Below, in pieces: positions 1 through 8,386 of a DNA stretch of 64,000 nucleotides. This DNA comes from Thermotomaculum hydrothermale (lineage in GTDB: Bacteria > Acidobacteriota > Holophagae > Thermotomaculales > Thermotomaculaceae): positions 1-64,000 of the forward strand of contig NZ_AP017470.1 in NCBI RefSeq assembly GCF_016592575.1, in the 5' to 3' direction. The translations under genes and the position numbers were made by a program. Under the pieces are notes generated by a model. The model was not told the origin of the DNA. It searched no databases and saw only the letters and a program-made list of their open reading frames with translations. Position 1 is the first letter of the stretch; each line of letters starts with the position of its first letter.

Positions 1-58
1 TTTTTTTTGTGGTGCTATTATTGATTAGCAAAAATGAATAAAGAATATATTAACAGAT

Positions 59-78
59 TGTGGAAAAATTGTGGAAAA
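59..78 (-). promoter_or_regulatory. Two DnaA boxes before dnaA
   Basis: The 9-mer TGTGGAAAA occurs twice, at 59-67 and 70-78. Its complement TTTTCCACA fits the general DnaA-box consensus TTWTNCACA exactly. The copies are 11 bp apart, about one helical turn, and sit over the dnaA start region. This fits DnaA autoregulation or the edge of an origin. The rest of a putative oriC lies outside the window. Confidence 0.55.
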
Positions 79-1393
79 TAATATGTGGGAATTGATTAAA
101 GACAAATTAAAAACCTATATTCCTGAGGAATCATTTAAAGAATGGTTTGAACATACAAAAGAGGTAGATTCATCAAACGGGGTAATCAAAGTGGTTGTTC
201 CTGATTCTGAGGTTGCTGATTTTATAAAAGAGTTTTATTGGGATTTTATACAAAAAGCAATGCTGGAAACTGGTGTAAACAAACCGATTGAATTTATCCC
301 ATCTAATAGTGCTTTAAATGGGGATAGTTTAAAGCAGCAGCACGGCATTAAAACGCCTAATGTGTCTAATAATTTGACAAAGCTATCTTTGAATAGCGAC
401 TATACCTTTGAAAACTTTGTTGTTGGGCCAAGCAATGAACTTGCATTTGCAACCTGCAAAGCAGTTGCAGAAAGCCCCGGAACCGTATACAATCCACTTT
501 ATATTTACGGAGGGACAGGATTAGGAAAAACACATTTGTTGCATGCTGTTGCCCACAGGTTTTGCGAACTTTATCCTGAGAAAAAAATTCTTTTAATTTC
601 AGCTGAAAGGTTTTTTTACGATTATGTTTCTGCTGTGAAATCAAATAAATTCCTTCCTTTCAGAGAAAAGTATAGAGAGGTTGATATACTCCTTGTTGAT
701 GATATTCAATACCTTGCAAATAAAGGTGGGACAAAAGAAGAGTTTTTCAGTACTTTCAATGAATTGTTTGACAATAAAAAACAAATTGTAATATCTTCAG
801 ATTCACTTCCTAACGATATATATCAGTTTCAGGAAAGGCTTGTTTCAAGGTTTAAATGGGGTATTGTTGCAGATATCCAGCCACCTGAATTAGAGACAAG
901 AATTGCTATTTTAACCAAAAAAGCAAAGATTTTTAATTTTGAGATTGACGATGAAGCGATTTACTTTATTGCAACCAAATTGAGAAAAAATGTAAGGGAA
1001 TTGGAAGGTGCGTTAAAGAAATGTGGACTAATAGCCAGGTTGAAAAATTCAAAAATAACTGTTGAAATAGCCAAAAATGCCTTAAAAGATGTTATAGATG
1101 ATAATGATGTTATAACCCCTGACAGAATTATGAAATTTGTTGCAGATTACTATAAAATACCTGCCGGAAAATTAAAGGAAAAAAACAATTCAAGAAATAT
1201 TGTTTTACCCAGACAAATTGCAATGTACCTTTGCAAACAGTTAACAAATCTATCTTTTCCGGAAATTGGAAAAGCATTTGGCAATAAGCATCACACAACT
1301 GTTATGTATGCCTGTAATCAGGTTGAAAATAAAATGGCCTCAGACCCTAAATTTAAAAGGCTTGTTGAGAGTTTTATACAGTCTTTAGATTAG
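71..1393 (+). CDS. dnaA: Chromosomal replication initiator DnaA
   Basis: ATP-dependent initiator that binds DnaA boxes and melts the origin. The 440-residue product has normal family length. An N-terminal WELIKDKL-type domain I is followed by the AAA+ core with Walker A GGTGLGKTH near residue 147 and Walker B LLVDDIQ near 205. The C-terminal domain IV carries the helix-turn-helix signature KHHTTVMYACNQ near 415. The listed start is GTG at 71; an ATG at 83 is equally plausible, since neither has a strong ribosome-binding site. It is the first gene in the window and is preceded by two DnaA boxes. Confidence 0.97.
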   Translation: MENNMWELIKDKLKTYIPEESFKEWFEHTKEVDSSNGVIKVVVPDSEVADFIKEFYWDFIQKAMLETGVNKPIEFIPSNSALNGDSLKQQHGIKTPNVSNNLTKLSLNSDYTFENFVVGPSNELAFATCKAVAESPGTVYNPLYIYGGTGLGKTHLLHAVAHRFCELYPEKKILLISAERFFYDYVSAVKSNKFLPFREKYREVDILLVDDIQYLANKGGTKEEFFSTFNELFDNKKQIVISSDSLPNDIYQFQERLVSRFKWGIVADIQPPELETRIAILTKKAKIFNFEIDDEAIYFIATKLRKNVRELEGALKKCGLIARLKNSKITVEIAKNALKDVIDDNDVITPDRIMKFVADYYKIPAGKLKEKNNSRNIVLPRQIAMYLCKQLTNLSFPEIGKAFGNKHHTTVMYACNQVENKMASDPKFKRLVESFIQSLD

Positions 1394-1512
1394 ATTTCTG
1401 GTATTTTTTTTAAGTTTCAATAATTTTCACCACAAACTTGCTTTTCCCTTTGTCTTTTAAAAAATTTATTTTTGTGTTAAAGTTTTGTTAAAGATATATT
1501 CTGGAGGATTGT

Positions 1513-2841
1513 ATGGCAAAAAAGAACTTTGTTCTGGATACAAATGTTTTGCTTCATGACCCTAAGGCGCTTGAGAAGTTTGAAGATAATGATATTTATC
1601 TCCCTATTGTTGTTATTGAAGAGATTGATAAGTTTAAGAAAAACATGAATGAATTAGGAAGAAACGCAAGGTATGTTGCAAGATTTCTTGACTCTTTAAG
1701 GGAAAAGGGACGGCTTGATGAGGGAGTGAAATTAGGGGAAGATTTGGGAACATTGAGGATTGTTTTTTCAAGGAAACAGGTTGATTTGTGGCCTCAAATT
1801 GGCAATCCTGCAGACAATGCAATTTTAAATGTGGCACTTGAATTGACGAAGGAGAAAGAGGCTATAGGGGAGACAGTAATTTTTGTTACTAAAGATGCAA
1901 ATTTAAGAATAAAGGCAGATGCAGTTGGGGTAAAATCTGAAGATTATAAAAATGACAGGGTTGAAATAGGGGAATTGTATTCAGGTGAGGTTGATTACTA
2001 TTGCAGTGGATCTTTAATTTCAAAAATTTATCAGGATGGGGTAATTGAGAGGCCTCAAGACCTTGAACTTTTACCCAATCAATTTGTAACATTGATAAAC
2101 TCAGAAAATCCTAAAAATACTGCTCTTGCCAGATATTACAAAACAGGTGAGTTTGGTAGCGATGTTTTGAAAAGAATTGATCCTGTTGACGATGTTTGGG
2201 GTATAAGCCCGAGGAATAAGCAGCAGACCTTTGCATTTGAATTATTGCTTGACCCTTCTATAAACTTAGTAACTCTTGTTGGTAAGGCAGGGACAGGAAA
2301 GACTCTTCTGGCAATTGCCTCTGGTTTAATGCAGGTTGCAGACGAAGATACTTATAAAAGGCTTTTGATTTCAAGGCCTGTTATTCCTATGGGAAAGGAT
2401 ATTGGTTTTCTTCCCGGGGATGTTGAAAGTAAAATGGGGCCATGGATGAAACCTCTTTATGACAATTTAGATTTTATAATTTCCAGAAACGAGGAATACT
2501 CTGTTCCGTCTTATAAAGAATTGGAGAATCAAAACATTCTCCAGGTTGAACCTTTAACCTACATTAGAGGTAGAAGTATCCCTGAGCAATTTATTATTAT
2601 TGACGAAGCTCAGAATTTAACCCCTCTGGAAGTTAAAACTATTATTACAAGGGCAGGAGAAGGGACAAAAATTGTGTTAACAGGTGATCCTTATCAAATA
2701 GATAACCCTTATGTTGATGCAAATACCAATGGACTTTCTTACCTTGTTGAGCACTTTAAAGGAGAGCCTATCTTTGGGCATATAACCTTAATAAAAGGGG
2801 AAAGGTCTTACCTTGCAGAAAGGGCTGCTGAATTACTTTAA
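1513..2841 (+). CDS. PIN domain and PhoH-type ATPase (YlaK-like)
   Basis: Two-domain protein of 442 residues. The N-terminal PIN nuclease domain begins FVLDTNVLLHD and carries further acidic residues (EEID near 37; NPADNAIL near 98). The C-terminal PhoH ATPase has Walker A GKAGTGKT near 258 and Walker B FIIIDEAQNLTP near 362. PIN-PhoH proteins are thought to be RNA helicase/ribonucleases, but the physiological substrate is unclear. A GGAGG ribosome-binding site precedes the ATG. It is followed 18 bp later by pgsA on the same strand. Confidence 0.9.
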   Translation: MAKKNFVLDTNVLLHDPKALEKFEDNDIYLPIVVIEEIDKFKKNMNELGRNARYVARFLDSLREKGRLDEGVKLGEDLGTLRIVFSRKQVDLWPQIGNPADNAILNVALELTKEKEAIGETVIFVTKDANLRIKADAVGVKSEDYKNDRVEIGELYSGEVDYYCSGSLISKIYQDGVIERPQDLELLPNQFVTLINSENPKNTALARYYKTGEFGSDVLKRIDPVDDVWGISPRNKQQTFAFELLLDPSINLVTLVGKAGTGKTLLAIASGLMQVADEDTYKRLLISRPVIPMGKDIGFLPGDVESKMGPWMKPLYDNLDFIISRNEEYSVPSYKELENQNILQVEPLTYIRGRSIPEQFIIIDEAQNLTPLEVKTIITRAGEGTKIVLTGDPYQIDNPYVDANTNGLSYLVEHFKGEPIFGHITLIKGERSYLAERAAELL

Positions 2842-2859
2842 TTTGACAGGAGGAGAGAA

Positions 2860-3435
2860 GTGGATAGGGAGACTCCTATAAATTACATAAAAGCATTTGG
2901 TATTGCCAATACCTTAACCCTTATCAGAATGTTTCTAATTCCAGTTTTTGTAATATCTTCTGTTTACGGTTACCACAAATTTGCTTTTTTTACCTTTGTT
3001 ATTGCAGGGATTACAGATTTTTTAGACGGATTTATTGCAAGGTATACGAAAAGTATAACTGATGTAGGGAAAATTTTAGACCCGATGGCTGACAAGGTTA
3101 TGCTTATTTCAATCTATGTTGTCCTTTCTTTAAAATCAATTGGGAATATAAATGTAATCCCTGTCTGGCTAACCCTTTTGATAATTTTCAGGGATGTTTT
3201 TATTGCTATTGGGGGGGTAATTGTTTTTTTTACAAAGGATGTTAATGCAATACTTCCTTCAATTTATGGGAAATTGTCAACAGTTTTTCAGATACTGGGA
3301 GCTTCAATTATCCTTTATTATAATGCATATGGAATAAGATTCAGGTATATGGATGAGCTTGTCTATGTTATAGGTTTTTTTACAATGCTTTCCGGGGTGA
3401 TGTACCTTGTAAAGGGGGTTAAAAGCGTTATATGA
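2860..3435 (+). CDS. pgsA: CDP-diacylglycerol-glycerol-3-phosphate 3-phosphatidyltransferase
   Basis: Makes phosphatidylglycerol phosphate from CDP-diacylglycerol and glycerol 3-phosphate in the inner membrane. The CDP-alcohol phosphotransferase signature is perfect: D-x2-DG-x2-AR-x8-G-x3-D-x3-D, from DFLDG near residue 50 to LDPMADK near 75. The 191-residue length and several hydrophobic helices are typical. The GTG start at 2860 has an AGGAGG site 7-8 bases upstream. PgsA is chosen over other CDP-alcohol transferases on length and general resemblance. Confidence 0.9.
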   Translation: MDRETPINYIKAFGIANTLTLIRMFLIPVFVISSVYGYHKFAFFTFVIAGITDFLDGFIARYTKSITDVGKILDPMADKVMLISIYVVLSLKSIGNINVIPVWLTLLIIFRDVFIAIGGVIVFFTKDVNAILPSIYGKLSTVFQILGASIILYYNAYGIRFRYMDELVYVIGFFTMLSGVMYLVKGVKSVI

Positions 3436-3439
3436 AAAA

Positions 3440-4477
3440 ATGGATGTTTTTTCTTTAGTAATTTTTATACTTTTACTTTTAATTTTCTCCCTTTCAGGGG
3501 TGCTGTCTTCGGTAATTATAGCATTCATAATAGCCTATGTTTTTGACCCTGTTATAGACTGGTTTGAGGCTCATAAGTTTAGCAGAACAGGGGGGATTGT
3601 TACCTTTTTTACACTGTTTTTAGGGGTAATTATACTGTTTTTTATCTTTGTAACACCTGTTTTTCAAAAAGAGTTGTCCTCTTTTACTGAAAAGATTCCA
3701 TCTTATATGCAATCTCTGCAAAAAACCACTATCCCTTTTGTTAAAGATTATCTTGAAAAGCATCCTGACCAGGTGGAATATGTTAAAGAGAAACTACAAA
3801 ATTTCGGTTTTCAATTATTAAAGCCTGTGGTTAACTTCTTTAAATCAGTGTTTTCTGGGGTAATTAACCTTATTTTAAAAATACTTGATTTATTGCTTAT
3901 TCCGGTTCTTGCATTTTATTTGCTCAAAGATATAGATAAGATTACGGAAGGGATAAAAAATTCTTTTCCTGAAAAGTACAGGGATACAATAATAGATATA
4001 TTTTCTGAAATTGACTATAAGATTAAAAATTTTTTAAAGGGGCAATTAATTGTAAGTGTTATTCTTGCAATAATCTATTCAATTGGTTTGTGGATTTTTA
4101 ATGTCCCCCTTGCATTTGTGATAGGTATTGTTGCTGGTTTAGCAAACATAATCCCATATTTGGGAATTGCAATAGGTTTAATTCCTGCACTAATATTAAG
4201 CTACCTGGATTCTCATTCATATGTAAATTTGCTTGGGGTAATTGGCACTTTTGCCGTTGCTCAGGCATTGGAAGGAACAATAATTTCGCCAAGGGTTGTG
4301 GGAGAAAAGGTTGGGCTTCATCCGGTAATGGTTATTGTTGCAATACTTTTAGGTGGCCATTTCTTTGGCTTTGTTGGGATTTTAGTTGCTGTCCCTGCAG
4401 CAAGTATTGTGCTTGTTATTTTTTCAAGGGCTTACAAATGGTATATTGAAAGCAACTATTTTAAGGGTGATGCTTAG
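3440..4477 (+). CDS. AI-2E family transporter-like membrane protein
   Basis: A 345-residue polytopic membrane protein of the AI-2E/PerM-type family. An N-terminal pair of helices is followed by an amphipathic region (about 70-140). The C-terminal helices contain the family-typical NIIPYLG segment near 238 and a glycine/proline-rich end near 300. Members have been linked to autoinducer export or ion antiport, so the substrate cannot be called. It starts 4 bases after pgsA with no clear ribosome-binding site, suggesting translational coupling. Its stop overlaps the comEC start. Confidence 0.82.
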   Translation: MDVFSLVIFILLLLIFSLSGVLSSVIIAFIIAYVFDPVIDWFEAHKFSRTGGIVTFFTLFLGVIILFFIFVTPVFQKELSSFTEKIPSYMQSLQKTTIPFVKDYLEKHPDQVEYVKEKLQNFGFQLLKPVVNFFKSVFSGVINLILKILDLLLIPVLAFYLLKDIDKITEGIKNSFPEKYRDTIIDIFSEIDYKIKNFLKGQLIVSVILAIIYSIGLWIFNVPLAFVIGIVAGLANIIPYLGIAIGLIPALILSYLDSHSYVNLLGVIGTFAVAQALEGTIISPRVVGEKVGLHPVMVIVAILLGGHFFGFVGILVAVPAASIVLVIFSRAYKWYIESNYFKGDA

Positions 4478-6464
4478 AGATTTTTCCTTTTACTTATTTT
4501 TGCTCTTGCTTCCCGTTCCTTTAATTTTTTTAAAAACACTTTTTGTTGTTGCTTATTTGCTAATTGTTTTTGTGCTTCTTTATCAATTTAAAAGAGAAAA
4601 GTTTTTTTTATTTTTTGCGTTTGTGTTGCTATTGTTTGCTTCTTCTTTCCAGAAATATCGATATTTCAAACAACTTGAAAATTTTAATGGAAAGGTTATT
4701 GAATGTAAGGGTTTTGTTTTAAAACAAAGAAATTCAGAATTTAATAGTGTGTTAGACATATTTATCCCTGTTTTAAAAACAAGAAAGGGGAATATAATCT
4801 CTTTTTTCAGGGTTTTTGAGGTGCAGACACCTCTTTTCTATAGTGATTTAAGGGGAAGCAGGGTAAAAATTACAGGAATTTTGAAAAAGCGAAAAATTTA
4901 TAAAAACACATTTTCTTCAAACTATTATTATCTTTTAGGTGAAAACAGGCTTTTTTATATAAAAGTCAAAGATAAAATTTTTTTAAAAATTCTATCAAAG
5001 GGGCAAATTCAAAAATTCAGAGATTTCTTATTCAGGGATATTTCAAATTACAGGACAAAAACATTTTTAAGTGCATTGGTTTTAGGAGAAAAATCAAGCA
5101 TTGATACTGGTTTTAAATATAAGGTTAAAAAACTTGGTATATATCATTTGTTTGTATTATCAGGTTTTCATTTTGGTTTGTTTTCGTTAATTTTCTGGAT
5201 TATCGTTTTCTTTCTCCCGTTAAGGAGAAGGTATAAAAAGGTTATTGTTCTTTTAACCCTGAGTTTTCTTCTTTTTATTGCATCTTTTTCATCCCCATCA
5301 TTAAGGGTTTACCTTATGCTTGTTGTTTATCTCGTTTTTGAATGGGATGGAATAAATATTAAGCCCCTTGATGCTGTGGGGTTAGCAGGAATAATTTTGC
5401 TTTTAATTAACCCATTTAATGTATTTAATGCCGGTTTTCTTATGAGTTTTTTAATTTCCGGTGGGATTGTAATCTCAGTCAGAGAAAAAAGCTTTTTTTA
5501 CTCATTTCTAATTATTCCCTTTGTTGCATTTTCTATAATGCTTCCTTTTTGTTTTTATTTTTTTAACTATATTCCCATTTTTTCTCCCATTTATAACCTT
5601 ATAATAATCCCTTTAATTGTTTTTCTATTCTGGATTTTTGTTTTAAATATTTTCCTCTCTGGTATGTTAGGTGGATTTGTTCAATGGTATGTTTTTAAGT
5701 TGACAGGTTTTCTAAATTTTTTGCCACCTTTTTCCTTTGAGGTTTTTCCCGGATTTATTGTTATTGTTTTATCAATTGTCTCTATTATTGTTTTTTTCTG
5801 GAAAAGGGATTTAAAGATTTTGTTTTTAAATTCTGCAATCTTGATTTTGATTTCTATTTTCATTCCTAAGCATTTGCAAAAAGATTCAATCTGTTTCTTT
5901 GATTCGGGAAAGCCTCATTGTTTTTTGATATTTGATAGGAGAGAAAGCATCCTTGTAAATACCGGAGATTCTAATTTTATTTCTATGTGTTTAAAAAAAG
6001 AGTTGGGCTTCAGGGGAATAAAAAAGCTTGAGTGGTTGATTTTAAACGACACAGGAATAAGAAGCATCGACAGGGTTGAGAAACTCTGTGAAAAAATAAA
6101 AATTGAAAAAATTGTTGTTCCTTCAAAAAATCTGAATTTTGTTATTCAGCAGAGGCTTAAATGGATTTCTTCTTTTTTTAACATAAAGTTGATTGTTGTT
6201 GGAAAAAGAGAGGTGTTAAAGCTTTCAAAAAACAAAGCACTGTCTTTCATAGAAAACGGCTTGGTTTTAAATATTAAAGATAAAAAAATAGCTTACTTTA
6301 AAGAAAATTCAGAAGCTAATGGATTTGATTACCTTTTAATTGAGAAAATCAAAACCATTAACAAAAAATCACAGAGGGGAGCAATTATTATAGGAAATGA
6401 TAATTATAAAAAAAGGATTTACTTTCTTGAAGAAAAGGGAAGTGCTTGTTTTTTTCTGAAATAA
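4470..6464 (+). CDS. comEC: ComEC/Rec2 competence-type DNA channel protein
   Basis: Inner-membrane channel protein for single-stranded DNA uptake. I place the start at ATG 4470 (664 residues), overlapping the previous stop, with AAGGG just upstream; the longer frame to 4386 runs inside the preceding gene. Residues about 1-60 are membrane helices, followed by a soluble DUF4131-like region. The Competence domain has the conserved LSGFHFGL segment near 230. The C-terminal third resembles the metallo-beta-lactamase-like domain (FFDSG, NTGDSNF) but lacks the HxHxDH metal motif. A terminator follows immediately. Confidence 0.88.
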   Translation: MLRDFSFYLFLLLLPVPLIFLKTLFVVAYLLIVFVLLYQFKREKFFLFFAFVLLLFASSFQKYRYFKQLENFNGKVIECKGFVLKQRNSEFNSVLDIFIPVLKTRKGNIISFFRVFEVQTPLFYSDLRGSRVKITGILKKRKIYKNTFSSNYYYLLGENRLFYIKVKDKIFLKILSKGQIQKFRDFLFRDISNYRTKTFLSALVLGEKSSIDTGFKYKVKKLGIYHLFVLSGFHFGLFSLIFWIIVFFLPLRRRYKKVIVLLTLSFLLFIASFSSPSLRVYLMLVVYLVFEWDGINIKPLDAVGLAGIILLLINPFNVFNAGFLMSFLISGGIVISVREKSFFYSFLIIPFVAFSIMLPFCFYFFNYIPIFSPIYNLIIIPLIVFLFWIFVLNIFLSGMLGGFVQWYVFKLTGFLNFLPPFSFEVFPGFIVIVLSIVSIIVFFWKRDLKILFLNSAILILISIFIPKHLQKDSICFFDSGKPHCFLIFDRRESILVNTGDSNFISMCLKKELGFRGIKKLEWLILNDTGIRSIDRVEKLCEKIKIEKIVVPSKNLNFVIQQRLKWISSFFNIKLIVVGKREVLKLSKNKALSFIENGLVLNIKDKKIAYFKENSEANGFDYLLIEKIKTINKKSQRGAIIIGNDNYKKRIYFLEEKGSACFFLK

Positions 6465-6466
6465 AA

Positions 6467-6487
6467 AAGGGGAGCTTTGCTCCCCTT
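6467..6487. terminator. Bidirectional terminator after comEC
   Basis: Perfect 9-bp stem AAGGGGAGC / GCTCCCCTT with a TTT loop, A-rich on the left and followed by GAAAAAATT on the right. It lies between the convergent comEC and DUF4870-like genes and can serve both. Confidence 0.75.
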
Positions 6488-6494
6488 GAAAAAA

Positions 6495-6944
6495 TTATTT
6501 GAAAATTTTTAGAGACCAGTCGTAAACATAGGGTATCTTGTACCACTCCCCTTTTGATGCCTTAATCATCATAATTATGTGGAAAACAAAAAGTGCAAGG
6601 AAGATTAACATTTCAGCTACTGCGACAATGCAACCTAAAATAGGAATCAACCCTATTATAAAAAATGCAATGCTTAAAACAATTTCAGCAATCAAAAGAG
6701 TAGTCCCCTGCTTTGCATGAAATTGAATAAACTCGTCTTCCTTCTCAACAAAAAGTGGAATAAGAGCAAATATTCCAAAATAACTTAAAATTGCCATTAA
6801 AACATTAACATCCCCTGTATTCTGAGGTTCCCCTCCCTGTGGTTCTGTTGGAGGCGGCGGCGGAGTTTGCTCAGGCTGAGGTGGAGGGGGAGGTGGAGTT
6901 TGGGAATTACCTTCCATTTCATTAAAGGTTAGTATAAGTTCCAT
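6495..6944 (-). CDS. DUF4870-like membrane protein with proline-rich N-terminus
   Basis: A 149-residue protein. Residues about 13-40 are very rich in proline and glutamine. A Tic20/DUF4870-like membrane domain follows with three to four helices and the characteristic FIQFHAKQG segment near residue 77. Family members are uncharacterised small membrane proteins. The ATG at 6944 has AAGGAGAG about 8 bases upstream, which favours it over the internal methionine at residue 10. It is transcribed alone, convergent with comEC. Confidence 0.8.
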   Translation of the reverse strand: MELILTFNEMEGNSQTPPPPPPQPEQTPPPPPTEPQGGEPQNTGDVNVLMAILSYFGIFALIPLFVEKEDEFIQFHAKQGTTLLIAEIVLSIAFFIIGLIPILGCIVAVAEMLIFLALFVFHIIMMIKASKGEWYKIPYVYDWSLKIFK

Positions 6945-7088
6945 AATTCTCTCCTTTTAAAGATTTTTGATAGAGTTTAACATCTAATCTTACCTATAAA
7001 TTTAAACTATTTTTTGCTTTAAATCAAATGATATTTAAGTTTAATCTGATATGAATAATTTTTTTTAATTTTTTATAAGAAAAAATAC

Positions 7089-7117
7089 TTGAATGAATGC
7101 TCATTCAGTTTTATAAT
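7089..7117 (+). promoter_or_regulatory. Promoter with FadR-like operator for the fadA-fadN operon
   Basis: A sigma-70-type promoter is visible: -35 TTGAAT at 7089-7094, 17-bp spacer, perfect -10 TATAAT at 7112-7117. The inverted repeat TGAATGA-ATGC-TCATTCA at 7090-7107 overlaps the -35 box and fills most of the spacer. It fits the Bacillus FadR (TetR family) consensus TGAATGAMTANTCATTCA at all but one defined base. The operon it precedes encodes beta-oxidation enzymes, so acyl-CoA-relieved repression is the obvious inference. No TetR gene lies in the window. Confidence 0.75.
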
Positions 7118-7150
7118 TTTAATTACCAGATTACTCGTAAGGAGGAAAAT

Positions 7151-8365
7151 ATGCGAGAAGTTGTAATTGTTGCCGCCAAAAGGACACCTATTGGGCGCGG
7201 CAAAAAAGGGACTCTGGCTAAAACAAGGCCGGATGATATGCTTGCTGTGGCATTAAAGGGCGTAATAAAACAGGTAAAGGAACAGAATCCAGATTTTAAT
7301 TTAAGTGAAATTGAGGATGTTTTAATTGGTTGTGCTTTTCCTGAAGCAGAACAGGGGATGAATGTTGCAAGGGTTGGTGCATTGCTTGCAGGTATTCCAC
7401 AGGAAGTGCCTGCTGCAACAATTAACAGGTTCTGCGGCTCTGCTATGACCTGTCTGCACGCTGCAACACACGCTATTATGTCAGGTGTGGGTGACATTTA
7501 TATTGTTGGTGGAACTGAGAGTATGACAAAGGTTCCTATGATTGGAAATAAATTCTCTCCAAACCCAAAGTTTGTTGAAGGGAATTATCCACAGGTTTAT
7601 GTCCCCATGGGCGAGACTGCTGAAAGGGTTGTTGACAGATATGGAGATAAATACGATTTATCCAGGGAAGCGCTTGATAGATTCTCATACAATTCTCACA
7701 TGAAGGCAATCAAGGCACAGGATGAGGGTAAGTTTGACGATGAAATAATAAAGGTTATTGTTAACAAGACAACCGGCGAAATTGAAGAGTATCAGGGTGA
7801 AGTTCCTGAAGGCTGGGTTTTAATGGATAGAGATGAATGCCCCAGAAGGGAAACATCAATGGAAGCACTTGCAAAGTTAAAACCTGTATTCAGGGTTAAC
7901 GGAAGGGTAACTGCTGGAAACTCTTCACCTATCAACGACGGCTCTTCTGCGATGATTTTAATGTCAAGGGAAAAGGCTGAGGAATTAGGCCTTAAAATTT
8001 TAGGCAAGGTAACAGGTACTGCTGTCAGGGCTTTAGAGCCTGAGGTAATGGGATTAGGCCCAATTTATTCAACAAGAAGGCTTTTAGAAAGAACAGGCTT
8101 AAAAGTTGATGACATAGATTTGTTTGAAATTAATGAAGCCTTTGCTACTCAATCAATTGTTTCAATCAAAGAGTTAGGTATAGACGAAAGCAAGGTTAAT
8201 GTTAACGGCGGGGCAATCGCAATAGGCCACCCATTGGGAATTTCTGGCACAAGGATTATTACAACCCTGCTCTATGAGATGATTAGGCAGGATAAGAAAA
8301 AGGGCGTTGCAACAATGTGTATTGGTGGTGGCCAGGGAATTGCAACTTTGATTGAAAGAGATTAA
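7151..8365 (+). CDS. fadA: Acetyl-CoA C-acyltransferase (thiolase) FadA
   Basis: Cleaves 3-ketoacyl-CoA to acetyl-CoA and a shortened acyl-CoA in the last beta-oxidation step. The 404-residue product begins MREVVIVAAKRTPIGR. The nucleophile is Cys95 in NRFCGSAMT. Also present are EINEAFA, the GHPLGISGTR histidine motif, and the C-terminal CIGGGQG cysteine motif. The start at 7151 has a strong GGAGG site; the open frame extends to 7097 but would run through the operator. It is followed 21 bp later by fadN. Confidence 0.95.
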   Translation: MREVVIVAAKRTPIGRGKKGTLAKTRPDDMLAVALKGVIKQVKEQNPDFNLSEIEDVLIGCAFPEAEQGMNVARVGALLAGIPQEVPAATINRFCGSAMTCLHAATHAIMSGVGDIYIVGGTESMTKVPMIGNKFSPNPKFVEGNYPQVYVPMGETAERVVDRYGDKYDLSREALDRFSYNSHMKAIKAQDEGKFDDEIIKVIVNKTTGEIEEYQGEVPEGWVLMDRDECPRRETSMEALAKLKPVFRVNGRVTAGNSSPINDGSSAMILMSREKAEELGLKILGKVTGTAVRALEPEVMGLGPIYSTRRLLERTGLKVDDIDLFEINEAFATQSIVSIKELGIDESKVNVNGGAIAIGHPLGISGTRIITTLLYEMIRQDKKKGVATMCIGGGQGIATLIERD

Positions 8366-8386
8366 AAAAGGTAAAGAGGTGATACT

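Noticed and set aside
6830-6905. Proline-rich low-complexity repeat as a separate mobile or tandem repeat
   Set aside because: It is the coding sequence for a proline-rich cytoplasmic tail in a DUF4870-like protein, a common variant of the family.
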